A DNA stretch of 64,000 bases from Gemmatimonadaceae bacterium (GCA_035633115.1 DASQFN010000045.1:146061-210060), one strand, 5' to 3'. Shown: positions 47,473-57,505, counted from the first letter of the stretch. Made by a program: numbers and translations. The notes: a model not told the origin generated them from the letters alone.

Positions 47473-49950
47473 TTACTGCTTGACCTGCTCCGCGGAGATC
47501 GTGGTCTGATCCTCGGCTGAATCAGCGGCCATCGGCGCTTTCTTCCGGGGAGCGCGCCGTGGCTCGGAGTCGGCCAGCGCCGGAGCCGACTTCCGCAGCA
47601 GCATCAGATGGATCACTTCGTCCATCGTCGAGACGAAAGTGAATGCCATCTTTTCCTTGACTTCGTCAGGGATGTCGCGCAGGTCTTTCTCGTTGGTCGA
47701 CGGCATGATGACATGTCGGAGCCCGGCGCGATATGCGGCGAGAACCTTTTCCTTCACGCCGCCGATTTCGAGGACTTTTCCGCGCAGCGTCACCTCACCG
47801 GTGATTGCCGTGTCGCGCCGGACGGGACGGCGGCTCAGTACGCTCGCGATCGCCAGCGTAACGGCCGCGCCGGCGCTCGGACCGTCCTTCGGAATCGCGC
47901 CGGCGGGGAAATGCACGTGCAGATCGGTCTCCTTGAACTCCGCCTCGCCGATTGCGAGCAGCTCGGCTCGGGAGCGGACGTACGAGTACGCCGCGTCGAC
48001 CGATTCACGCATCACACTGCCCAGCTGGCCCGTGACGGTGAGCCGTCCCGAGCCTGTCATACGCAGTGCCTCGATCAGCATCAGGTCGCCGCCGGTGGCC
48101 GTCCACGCGAGGCCGGTGACAACTCCGACCTCCGGCTCCTGGTCGGCCTCTTCGAGCGTGTACCGCGGATTGCCGAGCACGTCGATGACCCGCTCGGTGT
48201 CTACGATCCACGCGCCTTCCTCACCCTCAGCCTTGCGCCGCGCACGCCTGCGCATGATGGACGCAACGTCGCGCTCGAAGTTCCTGAGTCCCGCCTCGCG
48301 CGAGTAGCGACTGGCGAGAAGCCCCAGCATCTCGTCGGTGAATTGAATGTCCTTGTCCGTGATGCCGTGCTCCTCGAGCAGTCGCGGCAGCATGTAGCGC
48401 CACGCGATCTCGACTTTCTCCTCGACGGTGTAGCCGGCGATGCGGATTATTTCCATCCGGTCGCGCAGCGGTGGCGGAATGTCGTAGATGTTGTTCGCCG
48501 TGCAGATGAAGAGGACCGCCGAGAGATCGAACGGGACGTTGAGGTAGTGATCCACGAACTCATGGTTCTGCGAGGGATCGAGGACCTCGAGCATCGCCGC
48601 AGTGGGATCTCCGGATGGACCGCCGCCGCTCATCTTGTCGATCTCGTCGATCATCATCACCGGGTCTTTCACCTGCACGCGTCTCAGCGCCTGGATGATG
48701 AGACCCGGCAGTGCACCGACGTACGTTCGGCGGTGCCCGCGAATCTCGGCTTCGTCGCGCACGCCGCCCACGGAGATTCGATAGAAAGCGCGGCCAATCG
48801 CCGACGCAATTGCCTCGCCGAGTGAAGTCTTCCCGGTTCCCGGCGGGCCGGCGAAGCAGAGGATCGGCCCGTGTGGATCGCCGCCACGAAGCTTCCGCAC
48901 AGCGAGGTACTCGATGATCCGCTCTTTCGCTTCGTTCAGCCCGTAGTGCCTGCTGTCGAGTGCGTTCTCGACCGCGGTGAGCTCGATTTCTTCGCGTCCT
49001 GATCGGCGGTCCCAGGGAAGCGAGAGCAGCCAGTCGAGGTATGTGCGAATCACCTGGTACTCGCTCGCCGCGGGCGAGAGCATCCGCAGCCGCTCGGTTT
49101 CGCGTTTTGCCTCGGCCGCAGCGCGGGGCGGGAGCTTCGCTTCCTCGATTTTGCGGAGTGTCTCGATCGCTTCCTTCTCGCCCGGATCTGCTTCGCCGAG
49201 CTCGGCCTGAATTGCTCGCAGCTGCTGGCGCAGGTAGAACTCGCGCTGGTGTTGCTCGATCTTGATCTCGGTCTGGCGCTTCACGTCTTCGACGACGTGT
49301 GCGCGACCGACCTCACGCTCCAGGCGCGTCAGCAGAAAGCGCAGGCGCTGACCGATGTCGAGCCGCTGAACGATCTCGTCCTTGTCTGAGATCTTGAAGT
49401 TCATGTTGGTCGCCGCGAGGTCGGCGAACCGGCCAGGGTCCGAGACGTTCATCCGGAGAATTGCGGGCACCTCGTCCGGAATGCGGTCGACCATCTTCGC
49501 CAGCGTTTCCGCGGCGTTGACCACTCTCCCTACGAGCTCATCGACTTCGACCGGATCCGCCGCGAGCTCCTTTGCCGGCTTGACGTGAGCGACGGGGTAG
49601 GGTGTCGTCTGGACGATCTTGTCGATGATGATTCGTCTGAGACCCTGGAGCGTGATCTGGACTGTGTCGCCGGGAAGATTGATTCGCTCATGAACGCGTG
49701 CGGCAACTCCCACGCGGCCGACGAATCGCTCGAGGTCTACCGGATCGTCGTGCTCGCCCGTCGCTATGACCAGCGCGACGATGAGCCCGGCCCCCTCGTG
49801 TTCTCTCAAGAGCGCGAGATTCTCCGGCGCGCCCATCTGCACGGCGATCGTTCCGAGCGGATAAACGATCGTGGAGCGCAGCGCCATCATCGGGAGATTC
49901 GGCGGAATCTCCGATTTCAGGATGTCGTCTTTGCGTGAGGGCTTGGCCAT
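47473..49950 (-). CDS. lon: ATP-dependent protease Lon (copy 2)
   Basis: 825 residues. Same architecture as copy 1: LON domain (MMALRSTIVYPLGTIAVQMG), coiled coil, Walker A GPPGTGKTSLG, Walker B VMMIDEIDKM, catalytic Ser in PKDGPSAG and Lys in GGVKEKVLAA. A basic/Ala-rich tail after the protease domain is absent from copy 1. Diverged enough to suggest different substrates or regulation. Stop is directly followed by the DUF445 start codon. Confidence 0.95.
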   Translation of the reverse strand: MAKPSRKDDILKSEIPPNLPMMALRSTIVYPLGTIAVQMGAPENLALLREHEGAGLIVALVIATGEHDDPVDLERFVGRVGVAARVHERINLPGDTVQITLQGLRRIIIDKIVQTTPYPVAHVKPAKELAADPVEVDELVGRVVNAAETLAKMVDRIPDEVPAILRMNVSDPGRFADLAATNMNFKISDKDEIVQRLDIGQRLRFLLTRLEREVGRAHVVEDVKRQTEIKIEQHQREFYLRQQLRAIQAELGEADPGEKEAIETLRKIEEAKLPPRAAAEAKRETERLRMLSPAASEYQVIRTYLDWLLSLPWDRRSGREEIELTAVENALDSRHYGLNEAKERIIEYLAVRKLRGGDPHGPILCFAGPPGTGKTSLGEAIASAIGRAFYRISVGGVRDEAEIRGHRRTYVGALPGLIIQALRRVQVKDPVMMIDEIDKMSGGGPSGDPTAAMLEVLDPSQNHEFVDHYLNVPFDLSAVLFICTANNIYDIPPPLRDRMEIIRIAGYTVEEKVEIAWRYMLPRLLEEHGITDKDIQFTDEMLGLLASRYSREAGLRNFERDVASIMRRRARRKAEGEEGAWIVDTERVIDVLGNPRYTLEEADQEPEVGVVTGLAWTATGGDLMLIEALRMTGSGRLTVTGQLGSVMRESVDAAYSYVRSRAELLAIGEAEFKETDLHVHFPAGAIPKDGPSAGAAVTLAIASVLSRRPVRRDTAITGEVTLRGKVLEIGGVKEKVLAAYRAGLRHVIMPSTNEKDLRDIPDEVKEKMAFTFVSTMDEVIHLMLLRKSAPALADSEPRRAPRKKAPMAADSAEDQTTISAEQVKQ

Positions 49951-50015
49951 TCGCGGAAATTAAGTCCGGTCGCTGTGTCGAGCCAAGAAGCAGGAGCTGT
50001 GCGGCGGGCTCTCTG

Positions 50016-52217
50016 CTATGTCACTACCTGCGCCGGCCGTCGTTTCAGCAACGCCGCAAATCCAGAATGAGCGCGTATCGCGTCGATGGAGCCGTCGTGG
50101 TCGATCCACTTCCAATGTCCGAAGCCGTGGTCGATGGCTTTGCCGAGAGCGGCTATCGCCTCTTCTGCCTGTCCTTCCTGGGCGAAATTGCACGCGATGT
50201 TGTACAGCACCGACGGATCGTCCGGCTCCATCGCGAGTGCACGGCGGTTCCACTCTCGCGATTTCTCCGACTCACCCAGATAGGTCAGGTCGGCGGCGCC
50301 CATGTAGAGAGCTCGCGGATTGTCGGGATTCAGCTCGAGGTGTTTCCGCGCAGCGTCGTAGCCGCGCCTTGCCGCGCGAATGGAGTCTTCGCTGCGGCCG
50401 ATCCCCTTGTAGATGTCGGCAAGAAGCGTGAGCGCCGCGAAATCGTCGGGCCGTACTGCGATTGCCCGCTCGAACCACTTCGCGGCCTCCTCGGCTTTGC
50501 CCTGTGCCGCGCAGGCGCGAGCGTAGAAATAAGCCGCCTCGAATGATTTCGGATCGAGTCGCATCGCTGTCTGAAATTCCTTTTCCGCCTCGTCGAAGCC
50601 GCTGCTCAGAGAGAGGGCGAGCCCGCGGGATGCGTGTGCCTCTGCAAGCTCCGGCGCCAGCTCGACCGCCCGCCGGCTGGCCGACTCGGCGCGGGCCAGG
50701 TTTGCGGGAGTCGCGTCGAAATACGTGTAAAGAAACGAGCAGCAGTCGGCGACCCCGGCGTGGGCGAGAGCATAACCGGGGTCGAGCTCGATTGCGCGCT
50801 CGAACATCTGGCGGGCGAATTCGTGACTCTTGCGGCGATGCTGGTGGAAGTACTGCCGGCCCCGCAGATAGGCTTCGTACGCCTCGACGTTCGCCGTCGG
50901 AATCTGCTCGATCGCCTTCTTTTCGTCCTCGCTCAATACCACCCGCAGCGCGGAGACGATGCTCTGCGCGATCTCGTCCTGAATCGCGAAAACGTCCTCG
51001 AGCTCCCTGTCGTAGCGCTCCGCCCAGAGCTGCGAGTTGTCGCTGGCATTCACCAATTGCGCCGTGAGTCGCAGTCGCTTGCCCGCCTTGCGCACGCTTC
51101 CCTCGAGAACGGTGCCCACCTGGAGGCGGCGTCCGATTTCCCGAATGTCCTCGTTTTTCCCCTTGAACGTGAAGGACGATGTGCGCGATGAAACTTTGAG
51201 CGCCTTGATCTTCGACAACGCGTTAATGATTTCTTCGGCAATTCCGTCCGCGAAGAACTCGCCCTCGGGGTCCGCGCTCAAGCTGGAGAACGGAAGGACT
51301 GCGATGGACTTCACCGCGCCCGCGCCGCCGGGAGTCAGCGGGCTCCCATCGGGCGTCGTGAGGTGAGAGGCCACCAGCGCTCTCGCAAAGTCCATCGTCG
51401 TCGAGAAACGCTCGCCGGCGTCCTTTGCCAGAGCCTTCGTCAGAGCGGTTTCCACTTCTTCCGGCGCCGAGGCAAATGCGGAGCGAATCGATGGCACGGG
51501 CTCAGTGAATCGTTTGCTCAGGACTGCCTGAGCTGTTGCCCCTACGAATGGCTTTCGACCCGAGAGCATCTCGTACAGCACGCAGGCGAGGCTGTATTGA
51601 TCGCTGCGGCCATCCACCACACTGTCGCCGGCGGCCTGCTCCGGGCTGACGTACGCCGGCGTGCCGACCATCATGCCCGTCTGCGTGAGCGTATCACCGG
51701 AAGCGACGCTCACCGCCTTGGCGATGCCGAAGTCCATCACCATCGCCTCACCCTCCTGCAGCATCACGTTCTCCGGCTTGATGTCGCGGTGGACGATGTT
51801 CTGCCTGTGTGCATAGTCGAGCGCGGACGCAATACCACGGACGAGCTGAAGGGATTCCTCCAGCGGAACCTGTCCATCCCGGAGGAGTCGGTCGCGCAGC
51901 GACTCGCCCTCCACCACCGGCATCACATAGAAAAGAAACCCGGCCGCCTCTCCTGAATCGTAGAGCGGAACGATGTGGGGATGGTTGAGCCGCGCAGCAA
52001 GCTTGATCTCGCGCAGAAAGCGATCCGGGCCGAGCGACGAGCTGAGCTCGGGGTGCAGCACCTTGAGCGCAACGCGTCGGTCGTGACGCAGATCTTCGGC
52101 GAGATAGACGGTCGCCATACCGCCGCGGCCGAGCTCGCGGTCGAGCCTGTAGCGTGACACAAGCGCAGAATTCAGCTGTTGCTGCACGGCACTCCGTTGA
52201 AGAGGTTTTCGCGGCAA
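50016..52217 (-). CDS. Ser/Thr protein kinase with FlgO-like domain and TPRs
   Basis: 733 residues. Pkn2-type kinase: Gly loop LGRGGMATVYLAED, Lys in VALKVLHPE, HRDIKPENVML, DFGIAKA and the activation segment GTPAYVSPEQ. No transmembrane segment is obvious. Then a module with LPFSSLSADPEGEFFADGIAEEI shared with adenylate-cyclase/FlgO-type proteins, and C-terminal TPRs. TTG 52217; a GTG at codon 11 is an alternative. Likely a soluble signalling scaffold; its last two parts mirror the SARP regulator at 17.8 kb. Confidence 0.92.
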   Translation of the reverse strand: MPRKPLQRSAVQQQLNSALVSRYRLDRELGRGGMATVYLAEDLRHDRRVALKVLHPELSSSLGPDRFLREIKLAARLNHPHIVPLYDSGEAAGFLFYVMPVVEGESLRDRLLRDGQVPLEESLQLVRGIASALDYAHRQNIVHRDIKPENVMLQEGEAMVMDFGIAKAVSVASGDTLTQTGMMVGTPAYVSPEQAAGDSVVDGRSDQYSLACVLYEMLSGRKPFVGATAQAVLSKRFTEPVPSIRSAFASAPEEVETALTKALAKDAGERFSTTMDFARALVASHLTTPDGSPLTPGGAGAVKSIAVLPFSSLSADPEGEFFADGIAEEIINALSKIKALKVSSRTSSFTFKGKNEDIREIGRRLQVGTVLEGSVRKAGKRLRLTAQLVNASDNSQLWAERYDRELEDVFAIQDEIAQSIVSALRVVLSEDEKKAIEQIPTANVEAYEAYLRGRQYFHQHRRKSHEFARQMFERAIELDPGYALAHAGVADCCSFLYTYFDATPANLARAESASRRAVELAPELAEAHASRGLALSLSSGFDEAEKEFQTAMRLDPKSFEAAYFYARACAAQGKAEEAAKWFERAIAVRPDDFAALTLLADIYKGIGRSEDSIRAARRGYDAARKHLELNPDNPRALYMGAADLTYLGESEKSREWNRRALAMEPDDPSVLYNIACNFAQEGQAEEAIAALGKAIDHGFGHWKWIDHDGSIDAIRAHSGFAALLKRRPAQVVT

Positions 52218-52286
52218 AACTACAGATGGGGCGGAACAACGGCCACCTGCATCGAGCGACTGACTACACCGTGGAGGACCTCCCCG

Positions 52287-53189
52287 TCAGGTGACCTGTC
52301 GTGTGTGAAACTCATCGAGCGCGGCCGACAACAGGCGCGGCGTTCGCGCCACGGCAAGCGCCACGCCGATCCACCAGCCCAGCCGGCCCGTCAGACCGAA
52401 ACGACGCGTCATCGCCCACGCCGAAGAACGCAACGCGGCATGCTTCCACAAGGCGAGCCCGCGAGCCGCGGTGCAGGCCGAACAGCTCGTCGAGTGCCGA
52501 GCCAGCCGGCGCTCGAGCACGGCGAGCCCTGTCAACGCCAAGGCGCTGCCTGCGTCGCGTGAGATGCTCGACGAACGCCGCCGGACGATCGCGACGTTGT
52601 CCGGCACGCTCTGGAATTGCGCGCCCGAGGCGGCGACGCGGAGCCAGAAGTCCCAGTCTTGCTGATGCGGAAGACTCTCATCGAACATCCCGACTAGCGA
52701 CAGGACGCTGCGGCGAAGGAACAATGCGTTGATTGGAGGCGACCCGGTGAGCAGCATCTGGTGAAACGGATCGGCGTCGAGCGAAAGCAGTGCGTCGTTG
52801 GCGTACAGCGGATGTCCCTCGAGGTCGACGCCGCGCCAGCCGCAGTGGAAGATCTCGGCCCCGGGAACCCGCGCGGCCGAGTCGATGAATCGCTGAAGGT
52901 AGCCATCCGGATGGAGGTCGTCTGCGTCGAGAAAAGCAAGGAACTCACCGCGTGACGAGCGAATTCCGTCATTCCGCGCCGCTGGCGCGCCGTGATGCGT
53001 CTGATGCCGCACTGAGATTCGGTCCCCGAAGTCCGCGAGGATTCGCGGCGTTTCGTCGGTCGAGCCGTCGTCAACAACCACCAGCTCGAGCTGGACGCCT
53101 TTCTGGACGAGGACGCTTTCGATGGCGTCAGCGACGAACGCCGCCCCGTTGTAAACCGGAATGACGACGGTGACGAGAGGTGATGACAA
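52287..53189 (-). CDS. Family 2 glycosyltransferase
   Basis: 300 residues. GT-A fold with TVVIPVYNGAAFVADAIESV, VVVDDGSTDETPRIL and the DxD in FLDADDLHPDG; QQDWDFWLRVA is the usual acceptor-side motif. TTG 53189 lies directly after the stop of the upstream membrane protein. C-terminal hydrophobic stretches near the end may contact the membrane. Probably builds a surface glycan; sugar unknown. Confidence 0.9.
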   Translation of the reverse strand: MSSPLVTVVIPVYNGAAFVADAIESVLVQKGVQLELVVVDDGSTDETPRILADFGDRISVRHQTHHGAPAARNDGIRSSRGEFLAFLDADDLHPDGYLQRFIDSAARVPGAEIFHCGWRGVDLEGHPLYANDALLSLDADPFHQMLLTGSPPINALFLRRSVLSLVGMFDESLPHQQDWDFWLRVAASGAQFQSVPDNVAIVRRRSSSISRDAGSALALTGLAVLERRLARHSTSCSACTAARGLALWKHAALRSSAWAMTRRFGLTGRLGWWIGVALAVARTPRLLSAALDEFHTRQVT

Positions 53190-54731
53190 TCAGTGCACTC
53201 TTGTCGAATAGATGACACCATCGGCGAACTTTTCGCGAGTCGACATGAAACATTGCGCTTCGATCTCGCGTGCACTCGGAACGTACCATCGCCAATTGAC
53301 GCCGTTGAGGTAGACCAGAACTGCTTCCCCGCTCCGGATTGCCTCGCACATCGTAACCATGTCGCGCGCGTAGTCACCGTTCGGCAGTTCGGTATCTGGA
53401 TTGACCTCCCTCGGAATCGAAACGGAGTTCCGCGCGGTCCTGAACCAGATTGCGTCTTCACCATTGGAATAGACCGTCCGGCTCGGGTAGCGCTTCACCA
53501 GGGCGGACAGGGTAGGCGAATTCCGCCAGGCGGTTGAGTTGAACGCGCGACCGTTAGCCCGAATGTCGATTGCCTCGGCCACGGCGCGTTTGGCGTTGAT
53601 GCCGGTACACAACAGCAGGAAGAAGAGAGTGGCCTTCCAGACCAGCATGTTTTGAGCTTCGCGCGCGACTACCCACGCGAGCCCAATCACGGCGACAAGA
53701 AGCAGCAGCAGCGCCGGAAGAAGAATTCGATCGTCAAGCGGAGTTCGTGCGTCGAGGAACGAGATCGAGAATAGCACGAACGTTACGTACGCAACGAAGT
53801 AAGCCGCGCAGGTAATCCGGAGACTCGTGGCTTGGTCGGCGGATTTGCTTGAGAAGTACCTCCTTCGGGAGAGGTAGGATATCCCCAGGCCGACGAGCAC
53901 CAGAGCGACCGCAACCTCCATGACCTTCCACATGTCAGGAACGAAAACCGCCAGAACAAAATCATGGAGCGTATTGAGGAGAGCCCTCACGTGTCCAAAA
54001 TCCGCCGGATGAAACGAGAACTTCCAGTCACTCAATTTGTTCGCCGTAGCAACATTGCGAAGAATCCAGGCTCCGAGCGGAAGGGATGCGAGCGCCATAC
54101 CGATGATCGCATCCCGCCGTCTCGCGAAGACTGGACGATCGCTGGCAACCAGGAGAATCATCCCCAGGATTGGAATCAGAATCACGCCCACAAAGCGCGT
54201 GGAAATCGCGAGGCCCAACGCGGAAGACCCAAGCAAAAGAACCCGCCGATCCGGCACCGCAACGTGGCGCGTCAGCAAGAGGAACCCTGTCAAGGTGAGG
54301 GCGATAAACGGGGGCTCGGACCATAACATCGAATGTACGGCGAGCATCGGCGCAGAAAGCAGCAGGAAGAGCATTGCAATGCAAGCCGCCGCGAGGCTGC
54401 GGCGCGTGCAGATCATTACTGCTACCCCCGTCAAAACGACGTTGTACGCAAAAAGGGCGGCGTGCAGCCATCTCGCACCGTTCAGCACATCTCCAGAGTT
54501 AAGAAAACCGACAGCTGCGAGAAGCATCGGATATCCAGGAGGATAGTGAGTCATCGGGTGACCCCTGTCGAAGAATCCGTTGCCGCCCAGAAGATTTTTT
54601 GCGGTCGACAAGTACACAATCGAGTCGGGGCTGACGCCCAGTCCGCCGCGCGTGATCCACAACATTGACGCGAACGCCACGGCACCGATGCCTGCAAACG
54701 CCAACACCCGGGCAAGTTGCGATCTGCTCAC
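53190..54731 (-). CDS. Polytopic membrane glycosyltransferase-like protein (GT-C/ArnT-PMT type)
   Basis: 513 residues with about 11-12 transmembrane helices and a C-terminal soluble part. The first extracytoplasmic loop has PDSIVYLSTAKNLLGGNGFFDRG with the acidic residue typical of GT-C enzymes, followed by HYPPGYP. Likely uses a polyprenyl-phosphate sugar. GTG start at 54731. Tandem with the GT2 gene and divergent from the lasso cluster, with no clear functional link to it. Confidence 0.78.
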   Translation of the reverse strand: MSRSQLARVLAFAGIGAVAFASMLWITRGGLGVSPDSIVYLSTAKNLLGGNGFFDRGHPMTHYPPGYPMLLAAVGFLNSGDVLNGARWLHAALFAYNVVLTGVAVMICTRRSLAAACIAMLFLLLSAPMLAVHSMLWSEPPFIALTLTGFLLLTRHVAVPDRRVLLLGSSALGLAISTRFVGVILIPILGMILLVASDRPVFARRRDAIIGMALASLPLGAWILRNVATANKLSDWKFSFHPADFGHVRALLNTLHDFVLAVFVPDMWKVMEVAVALVLVGLGISYLSRRRYFSSKSADQATSLRITCAAYFVAYVTFVLFSISFLDARTPLDDRILLPALLLLLVAVIGLAWVVAREAQNMLVWKATLFFLLLCTGINAKRAVAEAIDIRANGRAFNSTAWRNSPTLSALVKRYPSRTVYSNGEDAIWFRTARNSVSIPREVNPDTELPNGDYARDMVTMCEAIRSGEAVLVYLNGVNWRWYVPSAREIEAQCFMSTREKFADGVIYSTRVH

Positions 54732-55034
54732 CTTAAGTCAGAATCGGGGATGAGTTTTCAATCACGCTCATTTCCGCCGGGACATGGGAATCCGGGGCCA
54801 ACAAGTGCTCGGCGACCTGTCGAATGCAAGTTCCCTCTCCTCCAAACCTTTGCGGAAGATAGAAAGTCGCGACGGAGCAGTAGCGCAGCGAGCTCGACTA
54901 TCTTCCACAAAGGGGACGAGCCGCTTGGCAGATTGCACTTGCGATATGGATTCCACCTGGATTCTTTTGGGGCTCTGCCTTTCGCCCACCATGTTTAATT
55001 TTCCCGCTTTCATCCGGCTTATTTCGGTATAAGA
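54732..55034. other. Intergenic region between divergent genes
   Basis: About 300 bp separating the glycosyltransferase and lasso-peptide units. No convincing gene. AT-rich stretch near 54990-55033 with TATAAG just before the PqqD start could be part of a promoter, but its spacing to the start codon is too short to be sure. Confidence 0.4.
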
Positions 55035-55331
55035 ATGGACTCCCACACAAACGCGGCGCCGCAACGGCCTCCCCGGCTACGGTTGAATCCCGCGGTGACC
55101 TCACAGATCATCGACGACAACGCGGTCCTCATCGATCTGCGGACGAACGAGATCTACGAGATGAATCACACAAGTGCCCGACTGTGGCAACTCCTTGGTG
55201 AGGGGCTCGAAGTCGATGACATCGAGCGTCGGCTCGAGGCGGAGTTCGAGATCGAAGCGGAAGAGCTCCACCGGCAGATCGACACCTTTCTCGCCACGCT
55301 GCTGGACGCGAAGCTGGTGGAGCACGAATGA
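55035..55331 (+). CDS. PqqD-like RiPP recognition element (lasso B1 type)
   Basis: 98 residues. PqqD fold: two N-terminal strands (SQIIDDNAVLIDLRTNEIYEMN), then HTSARLWQLLGEGLEVDDIERRL and C-terminal helices. In lasso and other RiPP pathways this domain binds the leader peptide and presents it to the protease and cyclase. Its stop overlaps the cyclase start (ATGA), so the two are translationally coupled. Confidence 0.9.
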   Translation: MDSHTNAAPQRPPRLRLNPAVTSQIIDDNAVLIDLRTNEIYEMNHTSARLWQLLGEGLEVDDIERRLEAEFEIEAEELHRQIDTFLATLLDAKLVEHE

Positions 55332-57256
55332 CGACGGGTTCCACCATTCTTGCGCCGAGCGAGAGCTCACCGGTGATTCAGACCTCACCGGAATGGCTGG
55401 CTAGTTTCGGACCACGAAACGAGAACCTGCTCGGCGATGGCAGTGTCGCAACGGTGGTGCACGCTGAGGGCGATCGCGCCGAGCTGCGTCTCGTAACCGA
55501 CTTGCCCGGCTCTGGGCCGGAGAGCCTGTCGCGATTGGGGTGTGGCCTCATTTTCTCCGGTGAGCTGTACGAGCGGGACGAACTCGCGAAGTCAATCGGG
55601 ATCCGTCTTACCGACCGAATGAGCGCAGCGGAGCTCGTGCTGGAGAGCTACCTCGTCCGCGGAGAAGCGATCGTGAGTCAGATCAAGGGTGTCTTTGCGC
55701 TTATCATCTGGGATCCGCGCCGCGATCTGCTGCTTTGCGCGCGTGACCGAACGGGGATCTATCCTCTGTTCTACAGCGAGGCCGGACCGGACTTTGTCGC
55801 ATCGACATCGGTGCGCGCGCTTCTTCGCCACGCCGGCGTGTCGAGAGAGATCAATCGTACCGCACTTGCCGAGCGGTTATCCAGTCGCTTCTTCAGCAAG
55901 CAGGACACCGCGCTTGCCCGTGTGCAGCGGGTGCCGGCGGGCCACGTACTCCGCATCGTACAGGGGAAGCGCGAGGTGCGCGAATACTGGAATCCGATGC
56001 CTGAGGGCGAGGTGAGGTGGGAAACCGGCGATATCGTCGAGAAATTTGACGCTGCGTTGGGCCGCGCCGTCGCGCGTTGCCTGACACAGGGCCGGACTGG
56101 CATCTTCCTCAGCGGCGGCCTGGACTCGGTGAGCATCGCCGCACTGGCCCTGGACCCGACGAAATTGCAGGACAGCCAGCGTCCACTGGCGCTGTCGCTG
56201 ATTTTTCCGCATCGGGCGGATTGCTGGGAGGAGCCGGTGCAACGGAGCGTGGGCCACGATCTTGGGCTCGAGCACGTTTTCGTAAATTTCCGTGAGGGTA
56301 TCGGAGACGACGGCCTCGTTGCGGCAGGCGCGCGAGCCACGAGTACCTTGGCTCTTCCCTTGCTCAACGCCTGGACGCCTGCCTACGAGCATCTCGGATC
56401 GAAGGGGGCGCGGCTTGGATGTACGACGATTCTCAACGGGGCGGGCGGCGACGAGTGGCTGGCGGTTACACCGTTTCTCGCTGCGGACCTGATCCGGCGA
56501 GGCGATATCCCAGGGCTGTTCCGCCTGTGGAATAGCCATCGTCGCTCATATTCGATGTCCCCAATTACGAGGTTGCGCAGGATGATCTGGACATTCGGCA
56601 TGCGACCGATTCTTGCCGGCGCGGCAGCCGGCGTGTTGGGACGTACAGCGCCCGGGATCTTGAGGGCGCGCAAGCGGCGCTACATTCGCCGCTCGACGCC
56701 GGACTGGGTCGCGCCGGATCTTGTGCTCCGGCAGCAGATGGACCGGCGAGCCGAGAAATTCATCGAGGACCCCCGGTTGGGCTCGTTTTCGTTTTATGCC
56801 TGGGAAATGCAGAAACCGCTCAGTCACCAAGCGAGGTCGCTGGAAGCCGAGGACGCCTTCGAGATGGGCAGGCGTCTGGGTGTAAGGATCGGCTCACCCT
56901 ACTGGGATGCTGACCTGATCGATCTGCTCTATCGCATTCACCCGGAAACTCTCAATCGCGGTGGACGCACCAAAGGACTGGTACGGGAGTCAGTGGCCCG
57001 CCGGTTCCCGCAGCTTGGTTTCGGCGGACAGAAGAAAGTGGTCGCCTCGGATTTTTTTTCCAAGACTGTGTACTCGCAGTGGCGACAGGCATGGGAAAAC
57101 CTTGGGGGAGTACCGGCGCTCGAGGGCATGGGAATCGTCGACTCAGGCCGACTGAAAACATTTGCCAACGAGCTACTTGCGTCTGGCAAGCCGCGAGGTA
57201 GCTTTCACCTTTGGGATGTGTTGAACCTGGAAAGCTGGGCGCGGCAGTACATCTAG
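55328..57256 (+). CDS. Asparagine-synthetase-like lasso-peptide cyclase
   Basis: 642 residues. N-terminal class-II glutamine-amidotransferase-like domain without an initial catalytic Cys (it starts MTTGST), then an AsnB synthetase domain with PP-loop SGGLDS at 262-267 and LNGAGGDEWLAV. Such proteins adenylate the Asp/Glu side chain of the core peptide and form the macrolactam ring. Lack of Cys2 is usual for lasso cyclases. Located between the PqqD gene and the precursor, which starts about 30 bp downstream. Confidence 0.9.
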   Translation: MTTGSTILAPSESSPVIQTSPEWLASFGPRNENLLGDGSVATVVHAEGDRAELRLVTDLPGSGPESLSRLGCGLIFSGELYERDELAKSIGIRLTDRMSAAELVLESYLVRGEAIVSQIKGVFALIIWDPRRDLLLCARDRTGIYPLFYSEAGPDFVASTSVRALLRHAGVSREINRTALAERLSSRFFSKQDTALARVQRVPAGHVLRIVQGKREVREYWNPMPEGEVRWETGDIVEKFDAALGRAVARCLTQGRTGIFLSGGLDSVSIAALALDPTKLQDSQRPLALSLIFPHRADCWEEPVQRSVGHDLGLEHVFVNFREGIGDDGLVAAGARATSTLALPLLNAWTPAYEHLGSKGARLGCTTILNGAGGDEWLAVTPFLAADLIRRGDIPGLFRLWNSHRRSYSMSPITRLRRMIWTFGMRPILAGAAAGVLGRTAPGILRARKRRYIRRSTPDWVAPDLVLRQQMDRRAEKFIEDPRLGSFSFYAWEMQKPLSHQARSLEAEDAFEMGRRLGVRIGSPYWDADLIDLLYRIHPETLNRGGRTKGLVRESVARRFPQLGFGGQKKVVASDFFSKTVYSQWRQAWENLGGVPALEGMGIVDSGRLKTFANELLASGKPRGSFHLWDVLNLESWARQYI

Positions 57257-57288
57257 AGAATCAACCTGAACCGCAGGGGGCCTTTACA

Positions 57289-57441
57289 GTGCCGACGATA
57301 TCGATGAAACACCCGTGGGAGAATTTTCGCCTGACGAGAGTCGGCAACGTGGCTGATGTTGTGCGCGGTGGTGGTGGAAAGCTCAGCATAGAGACCGCGG
57401 ACTCAGGCGACATCTTTTCACCACCCGGGCAAGAGACGTAA
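57289..57441 (+). CDS. Lasso-peptide precursor
   Basis: 50 residues from GTG 57289 (CAGGGGG at good spacing) or 45 from ATG 57304. The leader has W-x2-F-x-L-x3-G, close to the lasso leader pattern Y-x2-P-x-L-x3-G-x5-T. The final Thr is Val here (VVR before the core). Predicted core is the last 24 residues, starting GGGGKLSIE: Gly1 and Glu9 would close a 9-residue ring, leaving a 15-residue tail with TADSGDIF, SPPG and C-terminal Thr. Placement behind the cyclase and before the kinase, B2 protease and nucleotidyltransferase makes the assignment strong. Confidence 0.82.
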   Translation: MPTISMKHPWENFRLTRVGNVADVVRGGGGKLSIETADSGDIFSPPGQET

Positions 57442-57460
57442 ACTCGGGAAGAGTGACCGC

Positions 57461-57489
57461 GGGAGAGCGGGCAGGCGTCCGCCTCTCCC
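57461..57489. other. Bulged hairpin between precursor and kinase genes
   Basis: Imperfect inverted repeat GGGAGAGCGG / CCGCCTCTCCC lies about 20 bp after the precursor stop. Could stabilise the precursor mRNA. Confidence 0.4.
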
Positions 57490-57505
57490 CGAAGTCCAAG
57501 GTTTG

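Noticed and set aside
52287..54731. Glycosyltransferases as part of the lasso cluster
   Set aside because: They are divergent from it across 300 bp and are not typical lasso tailoring genes; kept separate.
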